From the NCBI GenBank assembly GCA_023362775.1, contig JALMGJ010000003.1:82039855-82103854 (forward strand): a DNA stretch of 64,000 nt. The letters run 5' to 3'. Shown piece after piece: positions 11,782 to 22,638 of the stretch. Within the stretch, counting starts at the first letter, position 1, and each line of letters starts with the position of its first letter. A program made the position numbers and the translations under genes. The notes under the pieces are model-generated. The model ran no database searches and was not told where the DNA came from. It worked only from the letters and a program-made list of their open reading frames with translations. The stretch comes from Charina bottae. Its lineage: Eukaryota > Chordata > Lepidosauria > Squamata > Charinaidae.

Positions 11782-12222
11782 TTAAGTCCTTTTATCATCT
11801 AAAGGAGGATCGTTAAGATCACCATGCTGCTGTTGAGCTTGTGAAATGGTCTTAATCTTCCTAGGCACAGAAGACAAAGCAGGGAGGAAGATGGGGGAAA
11901 GATTATACCTGAGGCCCCCACCTCTATTCAAGGAAGGATTTTCCAAGTTGGCATAAATAGATTCCTTGACCCCTCTCTCAAACCACCTATCTTCTCTGTC
12001 TAAAATGTGAACATTAATGTCCTCAAATGAGTGTCCTTTTTCCTTTAGATGAAGATAAACTGCTGACTCTGGTCCTGTGGTGTTACTTCTCCTGTGTTGG
12101 GCCATCCTCCTGTACAAAAGTCGTTTGGTTTCTCCAATGTAGAGTTCAGAGCACTCCTCACTGCACTGGATTGCATAAACTACATTGCTTTTCTTGTGTT
12201 TTGGAGTTGGAGTTTGATCTTT
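11782..12222 (-). pseudogene. Penelope-like GIY-YIG endonuclease domain, partial
   Basis: The minus-strand frame ends at 11782. A methionine at 12117 begins the longest ATG-started frame, but the same frame continues upstream: reading from about 12222 it gives VVYAIQCSEECSELYIGE and then TKR, the VY...LYIGE signature of Penelope GIY-YIG nucleases. It continues with VYLHLKEKGHSFEDINV and NPSLNRGGGLRYNLSP, the C-terminal landmarks of this family. The domain cuts target DNA to prime integration in Penelope-like elements. A roughly 20-bp tandem duplication (near 12205-12245) breaks the frame just upstream, and the reverse transcriptase portion is absent. Confidence 0.85.
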
Positions 12223-12479
12223 GGGGTTGGAGTTTGATCTTTGGGGTGTACAAGCCTCTTTCTTGTACGAAAGAACCTGGTCATTCCCTACATGGCTGGC
12301 GTGTCTGAATAAAACGGATATTTGGCAAACACCACATACCTGTATATTTCAAACCCACCAACACACTGAGACAGAGGCTTAAAAAAGGACTTAAAATAAC
12401 ATCTCAATATAACCATGACCCCAGGTGTAAGGTCACACAGCTACCTAGAAACATATTTAGGATTCCCTTACCAACTTTG

Positions 12480-12528
12480 CTCAGACTGAAGAAGCTCCTT
12501 GGATAAGGAGCGAAACGTTTCCACTGAG
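12480..12528 (+). ncRNA. Hammerhead-ribozyme-like motif (copy A)
   Basis: Same structure as copy C but on the plus strand, in the inverted terminal repeat: CTGAAGA at 12486-12492, a perfect 7-bp stem II (12494-12500 with 12505-12511), GAAA at 12512-12515, and stem I partner CTGAG at 12524-12528. Confidence 0.55.
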
Positions 12529-12584
12529 AAAATAGAAACCAGTTGACATGATTCAAGCTACAGACAATTCCCTTACTAACTTTG

Positions 12585-12633
12585 CTCAGACTGAAGAAGC
12601 TCCTTGGATAAGGAGCGAAACGTTTCCACTGAG
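12585..12633 (+). ncRNA. Hammerhead-ribozyme-like motif (copy B)
   Basis: Tandem duplicate of copy A, 105 bp downstream, with identical core and stems (CTGAAGA at 12591-12597; closing CTGAG ends at 12633). Two motifs in direct tandem could release a unit-length RNA if active; activity is not shown by sequence. Confidence 0.55.
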
Positions 12634-13308
12634 AAAATAGAAATCCAGTTGACATGATTCAAGCTACAGACTTATATGATTTTATTCTCTTTAATGATTT
12701 GGATTAAGATGTATTTTATTAAGATGGATTAAGATGTATTCTATTGTTTTTACAGTTTGTTTGATTTATAAGACATAATAATTAGAGTTTAATTATAGAT
12801 TTAATAGGGTTAAGACTATTACAGCATTATTATTACTATTAAACATTATTATTATCAAGTATAATAATACTATTAAGTACAAAATTTAAATATAATTTGA
12901 TTTTTTTATATATATAGTGGCTAGAAAAATATAGAATAGTGGTAGGAAGGAAATATTAAAAAATGAGTTTTGTTTTGGGGGGAAGTGGATTTGGAGGTTT
13001 ATATATCTGTTTATTTCTTTATATAAGGGGAAAGAGCAATTGCTTTTATAGTTTTATAATGTGTTAATGGATTGATTTATAGAAATAACGTGATTTGGGT
13101 TAGATATAGAGTAAGGGATTAATTATGGAATTTGCTGTATATTCTTGTTGTTGAAAGTCGGAAGTCATCTTGTAATCTTAAAAAATATATTTTTTCTGTT
13201 TTTTCACTTTTTCTTTTTTTTCCTTTTTTTTGTAGTTTCTTTTTGTAGTTTTTTATCTTTGCTTAAACTTAATAAAATTCTTATCAAAAGATCCAGAATA
13301 AGTTCCAG

Positions 13309-14760
13309 TACAGTGAGTGCTTTACTTTCTTTCCTTCTTTTCACGGGCCAGTCTAGTTCAATTTTTATGCTGACTTACCAACAAAAACAGGCAATTAAAT
13401 AACAATAAAAGCAAAATGTCCATTTAACTATTAAAATCAACCCCTTAAAAGCTAAAACCTGCATTATGCAGCATAAAAATCTCATTGGTAGTAATAAATA
13501 AGTAACTAATATTTTTTTTTGTAATATAGTAGTCTATTGTCCTACATAGCAGTTTTACAGATCAGAATAGGTTTCACTGATGCTTGGGAGTTCTGACCCA
13601 TCTAGTCCTATCTGGAGCAAAGTAAAAATTTGGTTCAAATTACTCACCTTGTCCTTGGGAGTCCAGGGTTTGGCTCAATCTGATTGACACATCTGAACGA
13701 AAGCCACTACTAATTTCATTTTCAGTGAACTTGCAGACTCCCCTTTTGTACCCATCCAGATTGATGGCCAGCACTATATTATGTAGTAGTAAATTTCCTA
13801 CTTCATCTATACATGGCACAAAGAAGCACTGCCTTCTGTCTTTCATAAATTCCTCACTATTCAGCTGCTTTGGAATTTATGGAGAACAGAATTCTCAAAA
13901 TGCTGAACAATCTACACAGAACAAAAGAAACAAAGACAGAGAATAACCCTAGGTATAAAGTTTTGCTGGACTCCACAGCCTCACTACATTTTCATTATTG
14001 TTTGCAAGGCATATTGTTCTTTGCAGACATAAAATACTGCTGGCACTTAAAGGTACATCTTGATCTTCCATGCATAGCTATAATATCCTGCATCCTCTTT
14101 CATTTCCAGAATTAATTGTTCCTATTCTATGTTGATGATACAAAAAAAAGGGGGGGAACCCTCTGGCCAGGACTGGACTTCAGAGAGGACAAGCTGGTCC
14201 TTGCATGCCTTGCGTAGGCACCAAGTGGAAGAATACCCTGGGTAAGGTCCGTAGGGTGAGAAGGAGAAGGAGGGGGAGGAAGAGATCACTTCAAGTATCT
14301 GAAGTTCTACAGTTTATTTGGGTACTGAAGTATAAAAATGAACTAATGATGATCAGTTAAATCAGAGGTGTTCAGCCTGAGGCCCCAGGACAACGCACAG
14401 CTTTCCAGAGTCTTAAATTAATCTCTCACAGCCCCTCCAAAACCTGTTTCAGGATTGCAGCCTCAGTTGAGCAATAGTACAGAAGGCCCCTACCAGCACA
14501 ATCCTGGGCAATCACTTTTCACTTTCAAAACCACTGACTCACTCATACAATCTTGAGTGTTGATTTCACAGAAGAATTGTGTATCCAGACCCTATCAACA
14601 TTAGCTATAATAAAGAATGTAAAGTGTGATGGGCCTCAAAGCCCCCTGAAGCTTTAAGTTTCTTCTATACAATAGTTCTATGCAAAAAAATTTCTGCAAT
14701 TTTCTCATCTAAGCAGCTGTCTTGAAATTTAAAAAAAAAAAACTGAGCCAAATATTGGGG
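13309..14760. other. Unassigned stretch, no gene seen
   Basis: Mostly unique-looking AT-rich sequence. An A8G8-like run lies at 14142-14158, followed by a purine-rich segment (about 14250-14290). The piece near 14365-14390 (GGTGTTCAGCCTGAGGCCC) resembles the start of hAT-type MITEs but has no partner end. Confidence 0.4.
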
Positions 14761-14761
14761 C

Positions 14762-14870
14762 ATATTTTATTTTATTATTTTATTACATTTATATAGCCGC
14801 CAATCTCACATATGTGACTCTGGGTGGCACACACCATTCAAGCAAAACGATTTAAACAAAACCATTAAAA
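14762..14870 (-). mobile_element. L2/CR1-like LINE 3' tail
   Basis: Read on the minus strand it ends in GGCGGCTATATAAATGTAAT plus an ATAAAAT-type repeat, the common 3' end of a squamate L2/CR1-group LINE. Similar tails are at 35760, 47106 and, as a 39-bp micro-insertion, at 62994. Only the tail is recognisable. Confidence 0.6.
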
Positions 14871-15974
14871 ACCATTAAACAATTAAAAACTACAAATATA
14901 AACAAAAACACGGGAGAATGCATCAAAATCCTACATACAATACAACCATTTCATTGACTCCCTATAGCTTCTTCTCTCACTAAAAGTTACCTTAAAGTTA
15001 TCTTGGATGTCATCTTTGAGGACACCGGTGTTGTCTTATATATATTTACTTGTCTGCAAGGATCTAACATGTAAATAATCTGTTAAGAGCCCTGCCATTG
15101 CAACGTTTTCCCCATAATCTATCTAGTCACAGCCAATATTTAAGTGATGATTGGTAAGAGGCAAAATAATATGTGCATTAGCTGCCACATAACCATCAGC
15201 AGGATCTGGAGGTAGAGACCTCACAATATTGCTGACATATCCTTAATTCTGCAGATTAGGATCATACTTAAAAATCGATGTAAGACTTCCACAAATAATG
15301 ACTGGAAGATAAAGGCAGTATCAGGAATAATTGTTGAAATAGCATGCCTTTAATTTAAAGAAATTGACAGAAAATACAAATTGAATATTGCTCACATTAG
15401 ATACCTAAACATTTAAATGTGCAAGTAAAATTTATTAAACTGCCTTACTTGAATCCATTAAATATACATTTACTTTACAGACTATTCAGATTAATCCCCA
15501 TTACTTCTGATTCTGACTTATTCATCTTTTAGCCTTTTGCTAAAATCATCTAATACTCTTTCGTTAGGAGTCCATTAATGACGTGTACTGTTTCTCTTTT
15601 CTTAAACATCACTTACTACATTCTGCAATTACTCTGAGCTGCCATAGGTAGCTCTTTGAAGAGATTAAATATTAATGGAAAAGAAGGCAGCTTTCATGTG
15701 AGGGATCATCTTATTTTATACTGTATAGAATCAGTTTGAAATTTAGTTTATCAAAGTCTTGCTTTGGGCCTCTTAAGATACAGTAATGAGAAACGCTTTA
15801 CCAGTGCAGATTTGGCATGCAGTGCAATTGCTATAAGGGGTAAGAAATCCAGTACAATTAAAATTTAATCTGAGAATACACTGAAAATATAGTTGGGGCT
15901 GAGAGCTGAGTAAGAAGCAGTGTGGCTTTTGTGTGGGTGTGGATGTGGCTGGGTGTGTACATGTATGTGCATGT
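14871..15974. other. Unassigned stretch; part looks unusually repeat-free
   Basis: No coding evidence. 15420-15740 is AT-rich with ATTA/TAAT cores and no recognised repeat, and could be conserved non-coding DNA (inference only). Confidence 0.35.
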
Positions 15975-16180
15975 GCTTGAGTCAGTTTTGACTTCTGTTG
16001 ACTACCTATACCAGTCCCTGCAGTTTTCTTGGCAACATTTTCAGAGGTGGTTTGCCATTGCCTGCTTCCTAGGACTAAGAGAGAGTGACTGGTTCAAGGT
16101 CACCCAGCTAGTTTTGCGATGAAGGTGGGACCAGAACTCATGATCTCCCAGTTTCTAGTCTGGTGCCTTAACCATTTAGA
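15975..16180 (-). mobile_element. Sauria-type SINE, partial
   Basis: Minus-strand copy of the tRNA-derived SINE seen best at 45371-45606. The tRNA-like head is at the high-coordinate end (reverse of TGGTGCCTTAACCATTTAG), then the CAAGGTCACCCAGCTAG core, then the GGTTTGCCATTGCCTGCTTC body. The terminal BovB-like end is degraded. Confidence 0.8.
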
Positions 16181-17386
16181 ACTTATTTAATATGATTCTT
16201 TTTAGCTGCCCCATTTGGAATTGGGATTTACATTCTGCAACAGCTGACACCTCAAGTGTGTCTCCATAGATAGCACATTACAGTTGTCCAAACAAAATGA
16301 TCAAAGCATGTATCACTGTGGGCAAACACTTATGCAACAATTGTTTGCCCATAGATATAAAAGTGTATGTGCCCACAAGGAGTCCAACACTGTTACTTAG
16401 ATTTGTTAGTTATAATGGTAATAACTTTGTCCCTGAAGCAGTTAAATTATTTAAAGCCAAGGTGCTAAGCTTTTTCTGTATAGCACACAACTTTGAGTCT
16501 ACAAAAATGTAGTGGTTTTATAAACAATCCAGTCAAAATTGATAAGAACTATGCTTTGTGTTCCTCGATCTGTACCAAATGCACTTTTTAAGCTGGAACT
16601 GGCCTGTGTTTTGTGGAGGACAACATGATAATTTTTTGGAGTGAGTCCCTGCTGATCTAGTCAATTTTTAAAATATTTGCCATCATTTCCATCTCCCTAA
16701 TGTACTAATTCCTCACTTTATTTTTTTTATATTTTATATTTTCTTTCTTCTGATATTTTTACTTTACATTTGATTTTGTTTGTTTGCTTTTATCTAAAAA
16801 CTCACCATTGTAAAATGTTTATACTTGGCATCATCTGTAAATGTTTTACATAATTTGTATCCTTTGTAAGTAATAAACCAAGAAACAGTGCTTATGATTC
16901 CCAAATACCAAAAAGAAAGACTAAAGTGGCATCCACAGATGTTAGTGCTTCAGGTACATTTTGATCTGAAATACAAATGAAATAAGTCATAACAACCTTA
17001 CTATTAAATCTGGGCAGGATCCAGCCAAACTGGAAGCTTTTGACAAAGTGCACTGTGTGCCTTGGCCATTCCATTTGCCTTCTTCCTTTAAAACAACCTG
17101 CTGCCTTGTCAATATTCCTGGCAAATGTCACCAGAGGGATAGGACTGTTTATTTATAGCCAGCTCAGTTTTATTTTCTTCTTCAAAGGGATAAGAATGCA
17201 AACTAATTCTCTGCTGAGAATTTTTACAATTGCAGATTTCCTTCCCCACCTCACACTGCCTGCTCTAATAAACATTCTGTGCAAAGGTGACTCTACAGGT
17301 AGGGGCAGTGTGACAAATAATATGCTCATATCCTTGACAGTTCCCAGATCAGTTCTGAATTAGTTGAATCAGGACTGTCTGCAGTT
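16181..17386. other. Unassigned AT-rich stretch
   Basis: No gene, RNA gene or clear repeat seen. The short open frames inside (for example 17040-17363) have no recognisable motif. Confidence 0.4.
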
Positions 17387-17508
17387 TGGTCATAAATTCA
17401 AGATGACAGCCACGAAGGCATGATTGAAGCTCTGCTTGTTTAAATGCGACACACACAGGTGGAGCTTTGATTGCGCCATTATGGCTGCCATTTTGATTGC
17501 TTTGACCA
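17387..17508. mobile_element. Palindromic MITE (family shared with 38588)
   Basis: About 122 bp with long imperfect terminal inverted repeats: the left arm TGGTCATAAATTCAAGATG... pairs with the right arm (reverse complement TGGTCAAAGCAATCAAAATG). Both contain the GGCAGCCA motif and the ATTGAAGCTC/ATCAAAGCTC motif. The 38588-38734 copy has the same arms. No TSD could be fixed. Confidence 0.6.
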
Positions 17509-19197
17509 CCCCCTGTGGACACCCCTGAGTTGAATGAAGTAGCTTTGGGGAACAAAGCTCCTCATTGTACATTCTACCCTGTGACCTATTGCCAAGCTAG
17601 ATCATATATAACTTTCTGCTTTATTGGTTTGTCGTGAGCTGTTTAATGCCAGCAGTGCCTTGGAGTGCAGTCTTGTTAAAGGCTAACAGCATATTGTGCC
17701 AATGGTATTCAAAGGTGAATACTCACACTTGACTGCATTAGAAACACACTTTGTCTGGATGCAAGAAATGTAAAGGTAGTTCTCCACCACAGCTGAAGGC
17801 AGGTCCAGGGGAAGCTGGTTAGCAGAAAACACAGGAGCATAAATGAATCTTCCTTAAAAAAAAACTTAGCTAAATGTGTGATTTTATTTAGCTTGAGATA
17901 CCAGAGAAAAGCATGACTTACTGTTTGTCATTATCTTTCAAAGTCTAAATTTAATTGACAAAGAAGATGGTGTCCTTCCCAAATTATGCCACTTCATCTC
18001 TAAGATCACCTGAACCTTTTGGTTTCCTTAATAACTCTGCTGCTATGCTTCTGCTTTATGAAATTATTTTCATCCTTGTAATGAAGCCAACCGATAAGGA
18101 AATGGAAAGAGCAAGGAGTGACACTTGGTTTCCATTGAATTAGAGGACAAAGTAGTCCATTCAAACATTAAACCTAAATGTATGAGGCCACAAAATATGT
18201 AAGGAGCTCAGAGTGCACACGCTGACCCATCTCCCAATAATCCTCTGTGTGTGCTCATCCTGACTCATTCCCGATCTCTGTACATTCAGAGCAATAAATC
18301 AAAGGAGCCTTCTAAGCACATTTAGTTGGATTACTTAAAAGGTTGGGAATTCTGCATTATCAACTGAAAACAGATGGAATCTCTCTTCAGACCACTGCAC
18401 TGAATGCATGAAGGATAAGCGTGGAAAGGGTGGAGCCAGCCTATCCAGGGCCATCTAGCGCAGGGTAGAACGTATCACCCCAGCTTCCTACACACTTGTG
18501 TCCTTATACATACAAGTAGCATATCTGAACATGGCAAATGGCAAATAGTGCATTGCACTATCACTCACTATCCAGCCTTATTGGTTATTCAGTTTTAATT
18601 AGATAAAATTGCCTTGCTTAAAATGTTTATAGTAGGCTCAACATTTAATCCAATAGGTCTGGGGACCAACATGATACTTATGGACATCAACATGATAGTT
18701 GTGAACTAAAACGATATTTCTCTCGGTACTGATCAGGCTCCCCATACCTTTTGATTTTTTTAAGAAAGGGGGAGGGTACTTAATCAGTTTAATTGGGATA
18801 TAGCCATATAGTATTTATGACTAATTGTAATACTATTAATGTCAATAAGTCTTTTAAATCTGGATCCATTCCATTAATCAATAAGTCCTAGTTCTTTAAT
18901 GTTTGTGTCCTTTTCCTAATGAGCCAGGCAAACTCTCCATTGTCTCAATTGCTAATAGCATGATCTCCATAAGGTTGAGTAATATGTAAGTAACCTCACT
19001 GGAATAACTAGCACATCTCACAAAGTGGCTCATATAGTATGTGTAACCAATAAAAAAAGTCTCATTTATTAGAAATCCAAAAGGGAAGGCTGCTTCCCAT
19101 CACCATCCATACCTCCTTCCCCTGCCACCACTGCCAAGCTTTTATGGGTGATGGAATTCAGATAGCAGTAACTTGTATATTAAGTCAGAGGCTAGAT
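17509..19197. other. Unassigned stretch; candidate conserved non-coding DNA
   Basis: No gene. 17880-18330 is repeat-free with balanced composition and could be regulatory (inference). A run of A at 17852-17862 is the only simple sequence. Confidence 0.35.
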
Positions 19198-19208
19198 AAA
19201 TTGCATTA

Positions 19209-19459
19209 GCTTTGAGAGTATCTTTGAATCTCTTTTGCTGTCCACCAATATTCCGTTTTCCATTCTTAAGTTGGGAGTAAAGTAGCTGCTTTGGAAGACG
19301 ATGGTCAGGCATTCGAACAACATGGCCGGTCCAGCCTCATTGTGGGAGGTTGTGCGGATCCAGAATTGGCCTTTACAGCCACTTACGGATCCACCGTTAA
19401 AATTTTACCTTTGGAAGACAATCTTACTTGGCTACGAGTGATCGCCAATGAATGAATGA
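19209..19459 (+). mobile_element. LINE 3' end with 5' inversion (twin priming)
   Basis: 251 bp flanked by a perfect 11-bp TSD AAATTGCATTA (19198-19208 and 19460-19470). The right half (about 19336-19459, + strand) is the 3' end of the LINE seen on the minus strand at 53740-53860, ending in an AATG tail. The left half (19209-about 19335) matches a more upstream part of the same LINE (about 54045-54175) but in the inverse orientation. Inverted 5' part, intact 3' end and a single TSD pair are the signature of twin priming. Confidence 0.85.
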
Positions 19460-19470
19460 AAATTGCATTA

Positions 19471-22470
19471 ATACAACATTAAGCCAGCATCAAAGCTCTC
19501 GCCCAGTTTCACCTATGTCATTTTTTCAAACATACTTCCAAGCAAAGACACCAGGCTCCAGCCACCCACTATCTTTACTTTCTAAGAATTCTCATGGGCC
19601 CAGAGACATTCTTGTAAATTAATCAGATCTTATGACTGCTGTTCTCAACTTTTGGGGGTTGGTGGGCATATTTGGAATTTTGAGAATTTCCTGATTTACA
19701 AAATGGCATTTGTAATTTCATAATCATTTATGAAGCCCCAAATTATCAGAATGCTACCAGCTACCTTCTGTAGCCACTGGATTCTGCCAGATACCCTTTT
19801 TTTTAAATGTAAAAGAACTTTCTTTTTTTAAAAAAAAATGGTAATATTTATCAAGGAGCCTAGTACACACCAGGAGAAGGGTTTGTGGGCACATCAATGT
19901 CCCCTTTTTCAAAGACTTTTTTTTAAAAAAAATCATATGTGGGCAAGGAGTTGACAAACACCACAGGGTTGGGCAATCTTGAATCCAAAATTCTTAAAAT
20001 GCCCCTAATTATAGGCCAAGGAACAATATTGCTACTGAGGAACAGACAGAAGCATTCAGTACAATAGGTAATTAGTGTTTCATACTTAACTGTCCAGTCA
20101 TCAAATCGGGAGTTCAAAAGCTTAATGTTGTATTAATGCAATTTATCTTGCTTCTGACTTAATATACAAGTTACTGCTATCTGAATTTCATTATCCATAA
20201 AAACCTATTAGCTTTATATCAACTTATATAAATTTAGTGAGAGTAGTTACATACTGTATGGACATCTATCAATCCTTGTCCCAGCTATAGAGTATATTAA
20301 GAAAATGTTCTGGGTTTTCATTTATTATTTCAATAAGACCATTGCTGTATCAGATTTTTATTTCAGATTATGAAAACCCTATTGATAATATTCCAAAATC
20401 TTCTATTTGTAGCCGCCCACCATTAGAAAAAATAATAATCCCAAAGGATTACAAGAAGCAGGTGCCATTTTAAGCACTGACAGTACAAAACTATCTGTTA
20501 AGAGACAGATACTCTTAAATAATAGTCCACTATGTATATATTATTTATCAGAATTTTTCTTCATTGTATTTAGTGGACTATACGTCCACCAAATAGCTGT
20601 GTACAGGACAATAGAACCTATGTAAATTGTACTTTTACTTTCAGCAACTGTTAAGTAGAGGTTCCATGTCTTTTTTTAAAAAAAAGTCTTCAGCTAAGAT
20701 CATTGCTTTTCCAAAAGGCCCAGAGTTTGTATATGAAAGGTTAAGAATATACTGTATACAGTATACAGTATATACTGAACAGACTAAGAGCTTTTATCAA
20801 TATTTAACATTCAGTGCCATGTGAAATATACCTGTGTAGGACATTGGAAAGAACAAATTTCAAACACTGAAGACAATAAATGAAATTTTAAATATTGCAT
20901 GACTCACAGGAGGAAGATTACCTCTCTACACTAACAACAGTGTTCAAAAAGGAAGATTGTTCTCCAATTATTTCAGAGAGTTGAAATATAGAGCACAACT
21001 GACCCCAAGAAATGACAAATGGTACTAAATTTATTGTTGCTGGTTCTTCAGACCTGCATATGTTTTCAGAGTTAAGATTCTTCCATCTCTAGTGCATATA
21101 GTTCTGAATTCATATTGGCTTGAATTGTAGCATACTAGCTGCCAAGGAAATGTTACCCGAGAAACATTAATTGCATTTAAGAACACTTGGATTTGGACTC
21201 CAGTATCAAAACATAGAGTAAGTTATGATGAACTGAAAACTATCCTAGCCATGGAAGATTTTTCAAAAATCTAAAAGAGATTACTCTCCAGATGGCTGTG
21301 ATCTGAATAATATTAATTTCTTTTCATGGTATGGAGTAATAAAATCTAGTCATGCTATTAAGTCATATTGCTGTGATTGGGATGTGTGAAAAACATTGTT
21401 GTTTCCCTAGGATTCTTATATAATGCATAAAAGAAAGACCTCTGAGGAATGTTTGAAAAACCAGGAAAGATCCCAGCTCATAATGCTATAAACTGTTTAT
21501 TTGCAGCTAAGTGCAGACTTATTTTGGATATTCCTGCTTGACCTCATCATTAATGATTCTGACATTTTCATACCTATTGACCTATTTAACAGCTCCGTTT
21601 ACATAATTGGGTCATGGGAAAGAGGAACGTGTCATGTGAACAAGGAAACCCAGTTAAATGACCCAAACAATCCAGAGGGTATTTGTTTTAGCCCCAAATA
21701 GACTCAGATTTGTTTAGGACTAACCTATCTCCCCAGGATCAACTATCCCCATTATCCAAACTACTTAACGGAGGATTTTTTTTTAATATCTGTGACTGAC
21801 ATAAAGTCCTAGAGAGTAGAGCAGCTGTAGAATCTCAGGAAAGATATGTCTGCTTTAAGGTGTTACAGACAAGTCCTTTTTTTGTGATCCTGCATGGTCT
21901 GAAGCGTCTTTGGAGATAAAAACATAGTATTGCATAGCCCTACTGAACCAGTCCTTTGAAAACAGGGCCTCTATAGGCATTCCATCTTTGTTATAATTTC
22001 AGTTTTCATCTCCTCTACTCTGTATGTGGCCAGGGTGGAAAAACAGAAATTGATGTCTTTTTTTTCTTGTACTGGTGCTGGTGGGAATTAGAAATGGAAG
22101 CCACAATTTCCAGACAGCTGAGAGAATCTAGAAAATGGTCCCCAGAATGACTGAGATACCCCAGGTTGGGCATAAGAAAGTTAATCCGTTTAATGGAAGC
22201 AGGAAAGTCTGAATCAACCACCTTGTGTAATGATTGCCCTATATAAACACCCTTGAGTTTGATATCCATTAATAATTTATTACAAAAAGCCAGAATATTT
22301 ATTTTTGCCAATAAATAACCACCAACCTTCCTGGTACAGAACAGACTTTGGAGAGATAGACCATGTATTGGTGATTTGAGATTAGAGCAAACTAATTTGA
22401 AATGCCAAAATATCTGGTATAGGAGCTTTTATATGATATTGTTTTATTGTAAATTAGTCCAAGCTATACA
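19471..22470. other. Unassigned 3-kb stretch, no gene seen
   Basis: AT-rich, with homopolymer runs (19797-19840, 19917-19932). A short self-complementary TATACTG/CAGTATA cluster lies at 20748-20776, and an inverted TAGTCCACTA / TAGTGGACTA pair at about 20525-20581. No reading frame has a recognisable domain. Confidence 0.4.
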
Positions 22471-22638
22471 GGGGCGTGGTGGCTCAGCAGGTAAGATGTC
22501 AGGCTTGTCGATCGGAAGATCGCAAGTTCGGAGGTTCGAATCCCTAGTCCCACATGACGGAGTGAGCTCCTGCACTAACCCCAGCTCTTGCCAACCTAGC
22601 AATTCGAAAGCATGCAAATGCAAGAAGATTAACAGGTA
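22471..22638 (+). mobile_element. tRNA-derived SINE, 5' part only
   Basis: Begins GGGGCGTGGTGGCTCAGCAG, a tRNA-like 5' end with an A-box (TGGCTCAGCAGG); a short hairpin GATCGGAAGATC follows, and a B-box (GGTTCGAATCC) at about 22533. The downstream body (AGCAATTCGAAAGCATGC) is typical of a common reptile SINE. It breaks off at GGTACC, where the foldback element begins. A different fragment of the same SINE type, its 3' tail, is at 48969-49045. Confidence 0.7.

Larger units (their letters stand above)
11571..12670 (-). mobile_element. Penelope-like element with inverted and tandem terminal repeats
   Basis: An 1100-bp insertion with a perfect 15-bp TSD CTTATATGATTTTAT (11556-11570 and 12671-12685). 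Minus-strand order: an inverted terminal repeat (12382-12670), the GIY-YIG-encoding body (about 12222-11782), then a direct terminal repeat (about 11790-11571). The 5' side repeat is in the opposite orientation and contains a tandem partial copy: the hammerhead-like segment occurs twice, 105 bp apart. Partial tandem and inverted terminal repeats are typical of Penelope-like elements. The reverse transcriptase is missing, so this is a truncated copy. Confidence 0.85.
10319..13289 (+). mobile_element. Short L1-like non-autonomous retroelement
   Basis: Bounded by an imperfect 18/19-bp TSD (GATCCAGAATAAATTCAG at 10301-10318; GATCCAGAATAAGTTCCAG at 13290-13308). Without the nested Penelope element (11571-12670) it is about 1.87 kb: a GC-richer start (GACTTCCGGTGAGAAT), one 105-codon ORF (10787-11104), a long AT-rich non-coding body with internal repetition (ATAAGATTATTATAG-like segments), a T-rich tract, and AATAAA at 13271 just before the end. 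No endonuclease or reverse transcriptase is present. The tail resembles the L1 at 6118, so L1 trans-mobilisation is likely. An analogous element is at 45887-47487 (-). Confidence 0.75.

Noticed and set aside
13145..13402. Phenylalanine-rich 85-codon frame
   Set aside because: It reads the T-rich tail of the L1-like element.
20745..20776. TATACTG/CAGTATA cluster as a regulatory palindrome
   Set aside because: It is a short, low-complexity tandem palindrome with no supporting context.
22471..22556. A functional tRNA gene
   Set aside because: A- and B-boxes are present but the cloverleaf is not convincing and the SINE body follows directly; it is a tRNA-derived SINE head.
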